The notes beneath the pieces were generated by a model. That model saw only the letters and a program-made list of their open reading frames with translations, was not told the origin of the DNA and did not search any database. From JACZWZ01 sp964194935 (lineage in GTDB: Bacteria > Actinomycetota > Acidimicrobiia > Spongiisociales > UBA11373): DNA of 64,000 bases. The stretch covers positions 1-64,000 of the forward strand of contig CAXMOL010000106.1 of the NCBI GenBank assembly GCA_964194935.1, read 5' to 3'. The translations under genes were made by a program, and so were the position numbers. Numbering within the stretch: position 1 is the first letter of the stretch; each line of letters starts with the position of its first letter. Shown piece by piece: positions 48,941-58,023 of this stretch.

Positions 48941-50553
48941 CCACACGATCCAAGCTTCAGGAGAAGAAGCTCGACGAGCTGCGCACGATCGCCGGCTCGC
49001 TCGAAATCGCCGAACACGACAGTCTGCAGAAATCCAAGTTGATTGCGGCGATCCTCGAATCCGACGACTTTGATGCAAGCGCCGAGCCAGACCCCGTCGA
49101 TTTCCCGGAGATCGAGGCGCACCGACCCGCAAAAGACGAGCCCTCTGCGCCCAAGGGCGGTAAAGCCGCTACAACGGCCAAGCCAAGAAATTCCAAGCCC
49201 GCGTCCCAATCCAGACCCAGCCGGGACGGTGATCGAGACGGGAATCGAGACGGGAATCGAGACGGGAATCGCGATGGGAATCGTGAGGGCGGCCAAGGCG
49301 GTCAGCGGCGTCGACGCAGCCGCGGCGGTCAGGGCGGCGGTCAGGGCGGCGGTCAGGGCGGCGGTCAGGGCGGCGGTCAGGGCAGCGGTCAGCGTCAGGA
49401 GCAGCAGCAGTGGGATGACGCGGATCTCGAGGACCGCGAAGGCATCCTCGACATCTTGCCTGAGGGGTACGGCTTCCTTCGCGTAACCGGGTACCTGCCG
49501 GGTGATAAGGACTGCTACGTATCAGCAAGCCAGGTCCGCAAGTTCGGCCTTCGTAAGGGCGACACCGTCAGCGGCCCCATCCGTCCGCCGCGTTCCAAGG
49601 AAAAGTTCCCCGCGATCACCCGGATTGACCACATCAACGGGATGACGGTTGAAGAAGCTCGCAACCGCCCCAAGTTCCAAAGCCTCACGCCGTTGTTTCC
49701 TGATGAGCGGTTGCGCCTCGAAATAGAAGGCGAGGCCGACCATGTGCTGGTGCGCATCGTCGACCTGATTTCGCCGATCGGCAAAGGTCAGCGCGGGCTC
49801 ATTGTGTCGCCGCCAAAGGCTGGCAAGACGACGGTGCTGAAGGAGATCGCCAACTCCATTACGGCAAATAATCCAGAGTGCCAGCTGATCGTCGTGCTCG
49901 TAGACGAGCGACCTGAAGAGGTAACCGACATGCAGCGTTCCGTAAAGGGCGAGGTGATCTTCTCGACGTTCGATCGTCCTGCGGAGGAGCACACCCAGGT
50001 GGCGGATCTTGCGATCGAACGAGCTCGACGTCTTGTTGAGATGGGTGGCGACGTGGTGATCCTGCTCGATTCGATCACCAGGCTGGCGAGGGCGTACAAC
50101 CTGGCGACTCCAGCGTCCGGCCGGATTCTCTCGGGTGGCGTCGATTCGACGGCGCTGTATCCCCCGAAGCGATTCTTCGGTGCTGCCCGCAACATCGAAG
50201 AGGGAGGAAGCCTCACGATTCTCGGTACCGCTCTGGTCGAGACCGGATCGCGGATGGACGAGGTCATCTTCGAGGAGTTCAAGGGAACCGGAAACATGGA
50301 GCTTCGCCTCGATCGGAGACTCGCCGACAAGCGCGTGTATCCGGCCATCGATATCGAAGCTTCCGGTACCCGCAAGGAAGAATTGCTCTTCAACAAGGAC
50401 GAATTGGCCCAGGTGTGGAAGCTGCGCCGGGTGCTGCTCGCCCTTCCCGAACCGGCCGCGGGGTTGGAGTTGCTGATCGACCGATTGAAGAAGACGAAGT
50501 CGAATGCCGAGTTCCTAGCCGACATCGCCAAGTCCACCCAGCCCGGGTCCTAG
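48937..50553 (+). CDS. rho: transcription termination factor Rho
   Basis: A 538-residue hexameric RNA helicase that ends transcription. The N-terminal Rho-N/SAP-like helices (LQEKKLDELRTIAGSLEIAE) are followed by a long disordered region, roughly residues 60-160, made of DGNR repeats and Gly-Gln runs. The cold-shock-like RNA-binding domain starts at LEDREGILDILPEGYGFLR. The ATPase core shows GLIVSPPKAGKTTVLKEIA (Walker A), VVILLDSITRLARAYN (Walker B) and the RALYPPK-like Q/R loop in VDSTALYPPKRFFG. ATG at 48937 with GAGAGGGAG upstream is preferred over the open frame at 48886. Confidence 0.97.
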   Translation: MTTRSKLQEKKLDELRTIAGSLEIAEHDSLQKSKLIAAILESDDFDASAEPDPVDFPEIEAHRPAKDEPSAPKGGKAATTAKPRNSKPASQSRPSRDGDRDGNRDGNRDGNRDGNREGGQGGQRRRRSRGGQGGGQGGGQGGGQGGGQGSGQRQEQQQWDDADLEDREGILDILPEGYGFLRVTGYLPGDKDCYVSASQVRKFGLRKGDTVSGPIRPPRSKEKFPAITRIDHINGMTVEEARNRPKFQSLTPLFPDERLRLEIEGEADHVLVRIVDLISPIGKGQRGLIVSPPKAGKTTVLKEIANSITANNPECQLIVVLVDERPEEVTDMQRSVKGEVIFSTFDRPAEEHTQVADLAIERARRLVEMGGDVVILLDSITRLARAYNLATPASGRILSGGVDSTALYPPKRFFGAARNIEEGGSLTILGTALVETGSRMDEVIFEEFKGTGNMELRLDRRLADKRVYPAIDIEASGTRKEELLFNKDELAQVWKLRRVLLALPEPAAGLELLIDRLKKTKSNAEFLADIAKSTQPGS

Positions 50554-50577
50554 ACTCCGGTCCGCTCAGGAGTAGAG

Positions 50578-50889
50578 ATGAAGCAAGGAATCCATCCCGA
50601 ATACCGCGAGGTCGTGTTCGTCGATACGTCGTCGGACTTCAAGTTCCTGACGCGGTCAACAGCTGCGACCACCGAGACGATCGAGTGGGATGACGGCAAC
50701 ACTTATCCGATGGTGCGCGTCGAGATGTCGAGCGCAAGCCACCCGTTCTACACCGGCAAGCAGATCCTCATCGACTCCGGTGGCCGCATCGAGCGGTTCC
50801 GCAGGCGGTACGGCCAGAAGGCGGACGCGCCTGTTGCCGCCCCCGCCGAAGAGGCGACAGAGGAAAGCACCGAGTCCGAGGACTCGTAG
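50578..50889 (+). CDS. rpmE2: 50S ribosomal protein L31, type B, with acidic tail
   Basis: A 103-residue L31 protein of the cysteine-free type B. The N terminus MKQGIHPEYREVVFVDTS and FKFLTRSTAATTETIEWDDG are typical, and ASHPFYTGKQ lies before the middle. The final 22 residues (about 82-103) form an acidic, alanine- and glutamate-rich tail that lengthens the protein beyond the usual 80-90 residues. It follows rho by 24 bases, as in many Actinobacteria. No zinc cysteines are present, which suggests a zinc-independent form. Confidence 0.95.
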   Translation: MKQGIHPEYREVVFVDTSSDFKFLTRSTAATTETIEWDDGNTYPMVRVEMSSASHPFYTGKQILIDSGGRIERFRRRYGQKADAPVAAPAEEATEESTESEDS

Positions 50890-50892
50890 CCA

Positions 50893-51825
50893 GTGTCCCG
50901 TTCGCCGGGAGCCACTGTCGGAGGTCAGGCCGTCATCGAAGGTGTGATGATGCGCGGTCCGACTGGATGGTCCGTGGCGGTGCGACGCCCCGATGGAGTC
51001 ATCGAAGCTCGTAGCGATGAACTACCACGACTGTCTGCGCGGTCGCGAGCAGCCAAGGTTCCGCTCATTCGTGGCGTGATGGTTCTGGTCGAATCGCTCA
51101 GCCTCGGTTTTCGCGCTTTGTCCTGGTCGGCGACCAAGGCGACTGATGAGGACGAGGAGGAGATCAAGCCTCGTCACATCGCGGGAGCGATGGTCGTGGC
51201 ATTTATCTTCTTTATCGGCTTCTTCATGCTGCTCCCGCTCCTCGTTGCCAAGGGTGCCGAGCGGTTGGTGGGGGAGTCGGATGTCTTTTTCAACGTGGTC
51301 GATGGACTCGTCAGGGTGCTGCTGTTCGTCGGCTATATCTGGGCCATCGGCCGCTCGGCTGAGATCGCTCGCGTATTCATGTTCCACGGCGCTGAACACA
51401 AGACGATCCACGCCTATGAGGCCGGCGATCCCTTGTCGGTCGACGCGATCCAGAAATACAGCCCGCGCCATCCACGGTGCGGAACCAACTTCCTCTTGAT
51501 CGTCATCTTGATCGCGATCGTGGTGTTCACTGCGGTCGGTCGACCGGGATGGTTTTGGCTCGTGGCGAGTCGCGTGGTGCTGATCCCGTTTATTGCAGGT
51601 ATCTCCTACGAGGTGCTCAAGTTGGCCGCCAACCATCGGTGGATGAGCCTTGCCTCGCGCCCCGGCATTTGGCTGCAACGACTCACCACCCGCGAGCCGA
51701 CCGATGATCAGGTCGAGGTGGCCGTTGCCTCGCTGCTTGCTGCGCTCGACACTGCTGATCGTACCGATGTGGAGCAGCGCGGCCCGATCGCGCCGGGTGC
51801 GCTCGGATACGTGATTTCGACGTGA
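50893..51825 (+). CDS. DUF1385 (YqhQ-like) membrane protein
   Basis: A 310-residue membrane protein of the DUF1385 family. The opening VGGQAVIEGVMMRGPTGWSV is diagnostic, as is FMFHGAEHKTIHAYEAG in the centre and PRHPRCGTNFLLIVIL after it. About four membrane helices are visible. The histidine-rich motif suggests a metal-dependent enzyme, but no activity is known. The GTG at 50893 is only three bases after the rpmE stop, and its own stop overlaps prfA (GTGA), so rpmE, this gene and prfA are probably co-translated. Confidence 0.93.
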   Translation: MSRSPGATVGGQAVIEGVMMRGPTGWSVAVRRPDGVIEARSDELPRLSARSRAAKVPLIRGVMVLVESLSLGFRALSWSATKATDEDEEEIKPRHIAGAMVVAFIFFIGFFMLLPLLVAKGAERLVGESDVFFNVVDGLVRVLLFVGYIWAIGRSAEIARVFMFHGAEHKTIHAYEAGDPLSVDAIQKYSPRHPRCGTNFLLIVILIAIVVFTAVGRPGWFWLVASRVVLIPFIAGISYEVLKLAANHRWMSLASRPGIWLQRLTTREPTDDQVEVAVASLLAALDTADRTDVEQRGPIAPGALGYVIST

Positions 51826-52901
51826 GGGACGAGGCACTTTTCGCAAGATTGACCGAGATCGAAGAGGCCTACGACGAGACGCTGGAGACCATGGCAGACC
51901 CTGAGGTCTCAGCCGATCAGGCCAGGTATGCGGAGGTGGCAAAGCGATACTCCGACCTCAAACGAGTCGTTGACGTGTTCGCCGAATATCGCACCGCAAT
52001 TCAGGATTCTGAAGAAGCAGCCGAGCTGGCCTCGATCGAAGAAGACGCCGAGATGGCGGCCGACTTCAGAACCATGGCTGAGGCCCGCTCGACTGCGGCA
52101 GATGCGTTCGAGAGCAAACTCCGCCTGATGCTGGTGCCGAAGGATCCAAACGATGACAAGGACGTCATCGTCGAGATCAGGGCGGCGGTGGGTGGCGATG
52201 AGGCGGGGATTTGGGCGGGCGATCTGTATCGCATGTACCAGCGCTATGCCGAGAACCATGGCTGGGCAACGGATCCGATCAACACGTCTGTGAGCGAATC
52301 AGGCGGTTTCAAGGAGATCACGTTCTCGGTAAAGGGTTCCGGGGCCTTCTCTCGTTTCAAGTTCGAAGCCGGGCCGCACCGGGTTCAGCGGGTCCCCAAG
52401 ACCGAATCGCAGGGCCGGGTACATACCTCGATAGCGACCGTCGCAGTGCTGCCTGAGGTTGACGCGGTCGAGGTGGAGCTAAATGAGCACGATCTCGAAA
52501 TCGATGTCTTTCGATCGTCCGGCCCCGGAGGGCAATCGGTGAATACAACAGACTCAGCAGTTCGTATCACTCACAAGCCGAGCGGCCTCGTGGTCATCTG
52601 CCAGGACGAGAAATCGCAGCTGCAGAACAAGGCAAAGGCTCTGCGTGTCCTGCGGGCCCGCCTCTATCAGATCGAGATGGACAAGCAGATGTCCGAGGTG
52701 GCCGCCGATCGTAAGGCCCAGGTCGGTTCAGGCGAGCGCAGCGAGAAGATCCGCACCTACAACTTCCGGGAGAACCGTGTCACCGATCATCGGATAGGCA
52801 TGACGATCAAGCGACTCCCCGAGATTCTGGAGGGAGCGCTCGACCCCTTCGTAGATGCGTTGACGCTCGATGACGAGGCGAGGCGCCTGAGCGAAGGGTA
52901 A
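51822..52901 (+). CDS. prfA: peptide chain release factor 1
   Basis: A 359-residue class I release factor that recognises UAA and UAG. The catalytic GGQ is in RSSGPGGQSVNTTDSAVRIT. In the codon-recognition domain I see EAGPHRVQRVPKTESQGRV, typical of RF1 (RF2 differs here). The C-terminal part shows RTYNFRENRVTDHRIGMTIK. GTG at 51822 overlaps the DUF1385 stop. The usual neighbour prmC, which methylates the GGQ glutamine, is not adjacent but lies 3.6 kb further on behind two other genes. Confidence 0.97.
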   Translation: MRDEALFARLTEIEEAYDETLETMADPEVSADQARYAEVAKRYSDLKRVVDVFAEYRTAIQDSEEAAELASIEEDAEMAADFRTMAEARSTAADAFESKLRLMLVPKDPNDDKDVIVEIRAAVGGDEAGIWAGDLYRMYQRYAENHGWATDPINTSVSESGGFKEITFSVKGSGAFSRFKFEAGPHRVQRVPKTESQGRVHTSIATVAVLPEVDAVEVELNEHDLEIDVFRSSGPGGQSVNTTDSAVRITHKPSGLVVICQDEKSQLQNKAKALRVLRARLYQIEMDKQMSEVAADRKAQVGSGERSEKIRTYNFRENRVTDHRIGMTIKRLPEILEGALDPFVDALTLDDEARRLSEG

Positions 52902-52910
52902 GAGGAGTAG

Positions 52911-52948
52911 CCAGTCTCCAGTCTCCAGTCTCCAGTCTCCAGTCTTCC
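52911..52948. repeat. tandem heptamer CCAGTCT array
   Basis: Directly after the prfA stop, a heptamer repeats about five times: four exact AGTCTCC units and a last AGTCTTCC. The unit is close to the AAGACTG/CAGTCTT copies at 35083-35103. It sits in a 204-base gap before the convergent M16 gene, which otherwise holds only a weak CCTCC-GCAT-GGAGG hairpin near 53010 that could help termination. Confidence 0.8.
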
Positions 52949-53105
52949 CCCCACCAAACGCCTGCGGCCTGGCTCCGACGTTCAGGTCCTACTCGGCCCC
53001 GAAGCGCCTCCGCATGGAGGAGCCACCTACGGCGGCGCCCTGTTCTACGTTTGAATCCCCCAAATGGGAGAGTTGTCTTTCTTGCTAATCGCCAACAGCT
53101 AGTCG

Positions 53106-56024
53106 CTACTCGAATCCGATCGGTACCAGTCGTATGAGTATGTAGTTGTCGGCGCGGAGCAACTCGTTGGCCAGTGCCTTCAAGTCTGCTCGAGTCGGAT
53201 CAAAGGTTTGCCCGATGCGGTTCACGACTTGTGAAAAGCTCTGGCCGGGGTGCTCAGCGGCCGACACGATGGCTTGCGACAGCAGTTCGTTGGACACCAA
53301 CTCGTAATCGCGCAGGAGTTGTTCCTGGGCGATCGCCAGTTCGTCGGCGGTTGGTCCGCTGGCGCGGAGGTCTGCCAGCACCGCCAGTGTTTGGGCGACG
53401 ACCTCATCGAGCCCAGCCGGGTCGCCGCTGATCTGGATTCGTAGTTCTACCGACTGCACCGGCTCTTCAACCAAACCTGCAAACGCAAATGGTGAGTAGG
53501 ACGCAGAGAGCTGCTCGCGAATCCGTTCCGTGAGCCGTTGTTGCAGCACTAGCTCGAGCAGATCGATCTGGATGCGTTTGGTGTCGTCCAATTCGGTCGC
53601 GGTGCTGAACAGGAAGGTCACTCCACCGAGTTCCCCGGTGCCGGCTTCGACGACGCGTTCGATGACGCCGTCGGGGAGGTCCGGTCTGACGTTGGTAAAT
53701 GGCTCTGCGTCGCCCGGACCGGGAATCGTGCCGAGGTAGCGCCGTGCCAGGTCTTCGACGACGTTCTCCTCGAAGTCGCCCGAAAACACAAAGACGAAAT
53801 CGCCGGGATCGTCGAAGCGGTCAGTAAAGATGGCCGCCGCTCGATCGAGATCGAGATTTATGAGTTCGGCGGCGGTCGGTAACACGGCAAAGCGCGGATC
53901 ACCGTCGAACCTGGAGTCATTGAGGGCCCCCGCCACGGCCAGGTCGGGTACCTGCTCCGGATTGGCGGCATAGGGCAGGGCCTCACTGATGACTATGTCG
54001 AGGGCCGTCTCTTCGAACCGAGGTTCGGTCATGTAGAGATGGACCAACTGAAGTAGCGTCTCCAGGTCACGGGTCCCCGCCTCACCGAAGAATCCCTCGT
54101 GTACCTCGTCGATGAACGGAGTCAGCGCCACGACGAGACCTGAAAGCGTGCGATCCAAGGTGACCTGATCGATGTCGCCGACGCCGCTTTTGGCGATGAT
54201 GTCGGCCGCGAGCTGCGCCTCGACTACGTCGCCTGGCGGCAGTAGCGACCACCCGCCGGGACTGGATGCTCGGAACACGACGACGTCATCGCGAATTGTT
54301 GTCGGCAGGAAGACGACTCGTGCTCCGTTGTCGAGCGTCAGGTCGGTGAGCCCGGTGTCGGCGAAGAGCCCACGGGATTTGACCGAGGTCGGTTCGGGTC
54401 GGCTCATCAACGTCTCGAGCGGTTCGATGTCGTCGCTCCATGGCTCGTAGTCACTCGAGCCGACGCGATCGAGGATCTCGGCCAGAGTTGATTCCTCAGG
54501 GATGACGTCCTGGGAGGCCTCCGGTGCAACAAGGATGACGAACGGTTCGGTCGATGCGACCGTGGCTGCAAACGTCGCCCACGCTTGTTCGGCGGTCATC
54601 TCGTCGAGGAGGCGGAGTCGCAAGTCGAACCAATCGTCGGCTGATGGAATCGGAATGCCGCCGAGGAATCTCTCGACGTAGGTGTCGGCATATTCAGCGT
54701 CTTGGGTGGTCCCGCGTTCGTCGAAGGCCAACTGCACGTCACCGCGCATGACGTCGACCACCCGATCCAGTTCGGAGGCGTTGAAGCCGTGCACCCGGGC
54801 GCGTTCTACCTCGACCAGAAGGGCTTCGGTTGCTGCGCCGAGATCAGCAGGGTCGGCGAACGCTGCCAGACCGGGGGTGCGTTGGGCGCGGACGAGCGGA
54901 TTGGAGGCGAACGACGGATCAAAGAACGGAGCGGAGCCGCGCAGCGCGGTTTCCTGCAAGCGGTTGACGATCATCTCCCATGCCAGTTCGAGGGCCATGC
55001 TCTGTCGCAGAGACCCGATGGTTCCTTCGCCATCGAGCACCGGCAGTGGATAGTTGAGTTCTGCCCAGGCCTGGGGATACTCGGGGTCGGCGATTATGAA
55101 GAAGGCAGGTTCCGTTGCGGCCTGGATGATCGGATGGGGAACCGGATCTGGATCAACGGCCGATGCGACCGGGGCGAACCGTTCGAAGATGAGCTGTTCA
55201 ATCGCGTCGGCATCGAAATCCCCTACCGCGATGATCGCCATCGTGTCGGTGCGGTACCAGCGCTGGACGAAGTCACGCAGTCCCTCGGTCGTGGTCGCGG
55301 CGACCTGGGTTGGATCGCCCAACGGGCTGCGGTCTCCGAATGGTGTTCCCTCAAGCAGCACATCGGTGACACCCTCGAAGTAGCGGCCCCAGAAGTTCTG
55401 GTCTCTCAGTCGCCACTCCTCGACGAGGACTCCTCGTTCCAAGTCAACCTCGTCGGGATCGAGTGCCACGGCGGTTGCCCATTCAAGGAGCACGTCGAAT
55501 CCGGCGGTGAGAGTTTCGACGTCGTCGGTGGGCAACTCCAACTCATAGACGGTTTCTTCATAGGACGTGTAGGCGTTGATATCGGGCCCGAACTCTGCTC
55601 CAAAGCGCTGCAGCAGTAGTACGAGTTCATTGGCAGGAAAGCGCTCGGTCCCGTTGAACATCATGTGTTCGAGGTAGTGGGCGGCGCCACGCTGGCCGTC
55701 GGCCTCCTGCACCGACCCCGCCATGACGGCGAGTCGCAGCTGCGCCCGCCCTCCGGGGGAGTCGTTCTCACGGATGTAGTAAGTCAGTCCGTTGTCGAGG
55801 GTCCCGATCAAAACCGCATCGTCGACGGCGATCACATCGTCATCGTCGGAAAAGCTCGCGACCTGGGGGATCGTCGACGTTGCAGGTCCATTTGTTGCTG
55901 AAGCCGTGGTCGTTGCGTCTCCGGCCAGGCCACTGGTGGTCGTCGAATCGTCCGAATCTGAACACGCCCCCGCGATGAGGACGAGGGTGAGTGCGGTTGC
56001 TCCGAAGCGACTGGAGGCGGTCAT
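53106..56024 (-). CDS. M16 zinc metallopeptidase, two-domain lipoprotein
   Basis: A 972-residue protein with a lipoprotein signal (LVLIAGACSD) and a Ser/Thr-rich linker. The inverted zinc motif HXXEH is in RGAAHYLEHMMFNGTERF, and the third ligand glutamate follows in the usual place near YEETVYELELPTDD. A second, inactive M16-like half begins near residue 540, and the C-terminal region shows GELGGVTFLFSTA. The layout is that of the pitrilysin/PqqL-like peptidases that degrade peptides or process envelope proteins. It reads opposite to the surrounding core genes. The substrate is unknown. Confidence 0.9.
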   Translation of the reverse strand: MTASSRFGATALTLVLIAGACSDSDDSTTTSGLAGDATTTASATNGPATSTIPQVASFSDDDDVIAVDDAVLIGTLDNGLTYYIRENDSPGGRAQLRLAVMAGSVQEADGQRGAAHYLEHMMFNGTERFPANELVLLLQRFGAEFGPDINAYTSYEETVYELELPTDDVETLTAGFDVLLEWATAVALDPDEVDLERGVLVEEWRLRDQNFWGRYFEGVTDVLLEGTPFGDRSPLGDPTQVAATTTEGLRDFVQRWYRTDTMAIIAVGDFDADAIEQLIFERFAPVASAVDPDPVPHPIIQAATEPAFFIIADPEYPQAWAELNYPLPVLDGEGTIGSLRQSMALELAWEMIVNRLQETALRGSAPFFDPSFASNPLVRAQRTPGLAAFADPADLGAATEALLVEVERARVHGFNASELDRVVDVMRGDVQLAFDERGTTQDAEYADTYVERFLGGIPIPSADDWFDLRLRLLDEMTAEQAWATFAATVASTEPFVILVAPEASQDVIPEESTLAEILDRVGSSDYEPWSDDIEPLETLMSRPEPTSVKSRGLFADTGLTDLTLDNGARVVFLPTTIRDDVVVFRASSPGGWSLLPPGDVVEAQLAADIIAKSGVGDIDQVTLDRTLSGLVVALTPFIDEVHEGFFGEAGTRDLETLLQLVHLYMTEPRFEETALDIVISEALPYAANPEQVPDLAVAGALNDSRFDGDPRFAVLPTAAELINLDLDRAAAIFTDRFDDPGDFVFVFSGDFEENVVEDLARRYLGTIPGPGDAEPFTNVRPDLPDGVIERVVEAGTGELGGVTFLFSTATELDDTKRIQIDLLELVLQQRLTERIREQLSASYSPFAFAGLVEEPVQSVELRIQISGDPAGLDEVVAQTLAVLADLRASGPTADELAIAQEQLLRDYELVSNELLSQAIVSAAEHPGQSFSQVVNRIGQTFDPTRADLKALANELLRADNYILIRLVPIGFE

Positions 56025-56189
56025 TGGATGAGGAGCCTAGGGCTGGCCCGCTACAAGGCGTCGGCCACCTTCGTTGAGTTGCAGCCCTGCTCGCGTTGAT
56101 CCGCGATTCGCCAAGAGCCAACGTCTTGTTGAGGTCCTCTTGAGGTTTGTTCCTGCATCTTCTCTACATCACCAGCAGAGGAGAGCGGT

Positions 56190-56444
56190 ATGAGAGTGTG
56201 GATCGATCAGGATTTGTGCACCGGCGATGGGATGTGCGAGGAGATCTGTCCCGACGTATTTCGACTTCAAGCTGACGGATTGGCCTACGTCCACGACGAA
56301 GGCGGACTCAGGACCGCAGGCGCCGCTGATCCAGGTCGATTCGTCACGGTTGGGGATTCACTCAGAGATGATGTGTTCGAGGCAGCCGACGAGTGTCCGG
56401 GGGAGTGCATCTTTGTCGAAGCTGAGGCAACCGCCGCCGCTTGA
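56190..56444 (+). CDS. ferredoxin ([3Fe-4S] or Asp-ligated [4Fe-4S])
   Basis: An 84-residue small ferredoxin. The cluster region is LCTGDGMCEEICPDVF: cysteines 10, 16 and 20, with aspartate 13 in the position of the second cysteine, as in Pyrococcus furiosus and in [3Fe-4S] ferredoxins of Streptomyces. Two more cysteines lie in ECPGECIFVE (69 and 73). Such ferredoxins often feed cytochrome P450 or other oxygenases; no P450 is in the window. An AGAGGAGAG ribosome site precedes the ATG, and prmC begins 46 bases downstream. Confidence 0.88.
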   Translation: MRVWIDQDLCTGDGMCEEICPDVFRLQADGLAYVHDEGGLRTAGAADPGRFVTVGDSLRDDVFEAADECPGECIFVEAEATAAA

Positions 56445-56489
56445 TGGCAGATCGTCACTTGGGATCCGCTCCGGGCGTACTCTCCCGAC

Positions 56490-57284
56490 ATGGCGATTCC
56501 ACAGCATGAACAGGAACGGTTGGCGATGGCCGTGACCGACCGGGATCGCGCCTCGCTTGCACTCGACCCACCGAGTGCCGCCGATCAACAACGGATCGCC
56601 GAATTGGTTGCCCGGCGCAACGCCGGCGAGCCATTGCAGTACCTCGAAGGATCGGTGCAATTCGGGCCTATCGACCTGCTCATTGACCATCGCGCCCTGA
56701 TTCCGCGGCCAGAGACCGAGCGGGTGTGGGAGGAGGCCGTGACATCGCTTGGGATTGCCGGTCCCGGCACGGTGATCGTCGACCTCGGCACCGGATCGGG
56801 TGCATTGGCCCTGGCGCTGAAGTACGCATTTCCTGATGCCCAGGTGTTTGGCATTGACATCAGCGAGGATGCGCTGGCCCTGGCCAAGGAGAACGCAATC
56901 CAAACCGGCCTCGATGTAACTTTTCTCCACGGCGATCTGTTTGAACCTCTTCCCAAGCGGTTGATGGGGCGAGTCGATTTGGTCGTGGCCAATCCTCCCT
57001 ATGTAGCCGCCTCCGAACTCGCCGGCCTCCCCGCCGAGGTGCGCGATCACGAGCCTCACGCGGCGCTCGTGTCGGGTCCAACTGGTACCGAGATCTTGGA
57101 GCGGATCGCCGATGAAGGGTTCTGGTGGGTCGGCATCGGCGGATGGATCATCAGCGAGATAGGCGAAACCCAGGGCGAACCCGCACATGCGGCATTCTTT
57201 GCCTTCGATCGAGAGGTGCGCCCCGATCTCGCCGGGCGGGATCGAATATTGGTGGCACGCCGCGGAGCGTCATGTTGCGTGTAG
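56490..57284 (+). CDS. prmC: release factor glutamine methyltransferase
   Basis: A 264-residue SAM-dependent enzyme that methylates the glutamine of the GGQ motif in RF1 and RF2. The N-terminal helical domain ends with QYLEGSVQFGPIDLLIDHRA. The SAM motif is VIVDLGTGSGALALALKYAF, and VANPPYVAASEL carries the diagnostic NPPY loop. The substrate partner, prfA, is 3.6 kb upstream with an M16 gene and a ferredoxin in between. In other Actinobacteria prfA and prmC adjoin. Confidence 0.94.
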   Translation: MAIPQHEQERLAMAVTDRDRASLALDPPSAADQQRIAELVARRNAGEPLQYLEGSVQFGPIDLLIDHRALIPRPETERVWEEAVTSLGIAGPGTVIVDLGTGSGALALALKYAFPDAQVFGIDISEDALALAKENAIQTGLDVTFLHGDLFEPLPKRLMGRVDLVVANPPYVAASELAGLPAEVRDHEPHAALVSGPTGTEILERIADEGFWWVGIGGWIISEIGETQGEPAHAAFFAFDREVRPDLAGRDRILVARRGASCCV

Positions 57285-57336
57285 AGGTGCGCCAAGTCTG
57301 CGGTGAGCCTCCGGCCGTCTATCGACGACCACCGCG

Positions 57337-57909
57337 GTGACCACCATCGAAGGGGCTCTTGCTGCCCTTCGCCAGGGTCAAATCATCGGACTGCCTACGG
57401 ACACCGTTTATGGGATCGGTGCCGATCCAATGCAGTACTCGGCAGTCGAGCAGTTGTTTGCCGCCAAACAAAGACCCGAGATCAAACCGGTTCCGATCCT
57501 CGGCGCGACCATCGACGATCTCAGCAAAGTGGCTCTGATCGATGCTGCGGTTGCCTCGCTGGTCAGCCGGTATTGGCCCGGCGCGTTGACATTGATCCTG
57601 CGCCGTGCTCCCGGGGTTCCGAAGTGGGTCGGTGATGATGTTCGCGACACAGTCGGGGTGCGGGTTCCTGATCACCCGGTGGCGCTTCGGGTACTGGAGG
57701 CGGTGGGTCCACTGGCCGTGACCAGCGCCAATCTCTCGGCCGGCGATCCTGCCAATGACGCGGAGGCGGCGGAGGCGGCTCTCGGCGCTTCGGTAGGGGT
57801 ATACCTCCCGGGCTCTGCCGGAGGCGGTCTGGCGTCGACCGTGGTAGATCTTTCCGGCGAAAGACCTCGAATCCTGAGGGTTGGGCCGGTCGAGTGGGCG
57901 GGCGGGTGA
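57337..57909 (+). CDS. tsaC: threonylcarbamoyl-AMP synthase (Sua5/YrdC/YciO)
   Basis: A 190-residue enzyme that makes threonylcarbamoyl-AMP for the t6A37 modification of ANN-decoding tRNAs. The family motif GLPTDTVYGIGADPM near residue 20 and the KQRPEIKPVPIL region are clear. PGALTLILRRAPGVP and VRVPDHPVALRVLEAVGPLA complete the YrdC core. GTG at 57337 is the probable start, 53 bases after prmC. The length is that of the short TsaC form without the Sua5 extension. Confidence 0.92.
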   Translation: MTTIEGALAALRQGQIIGLPTDTVYGIGADPMQYSAVEQLFAAKQRPEIKPVPILGATIDDLSKVALIDAAVASLVSRYWPGALTLILRRAPGVPKWVGDDVRDTVGVRVPDHPVALRVLEAVGPLAVTSANLSAGDPANDAEAAEAALGASVGVYLPGSAGGGLASTVVDLSGERPRILRVGPVEWAGG

Positions 57910-58023
57910 GCCGGCGCCGGAGGCTCGATCATTGCATCGTGTCGGAGCGTGGTGTCGCTCGCTGAGCACTGACTTGGCGCTCAAGCGCCGCACTACCCTG
58001 ACCCGGCTCGCAGGAAGGATTTC

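Noticed and set aside
49226..49400. CRISPR-like short repeats
   Set aside because: The repeats are in-frame codons within rho (DGNR and GGQ units) with no spacers.
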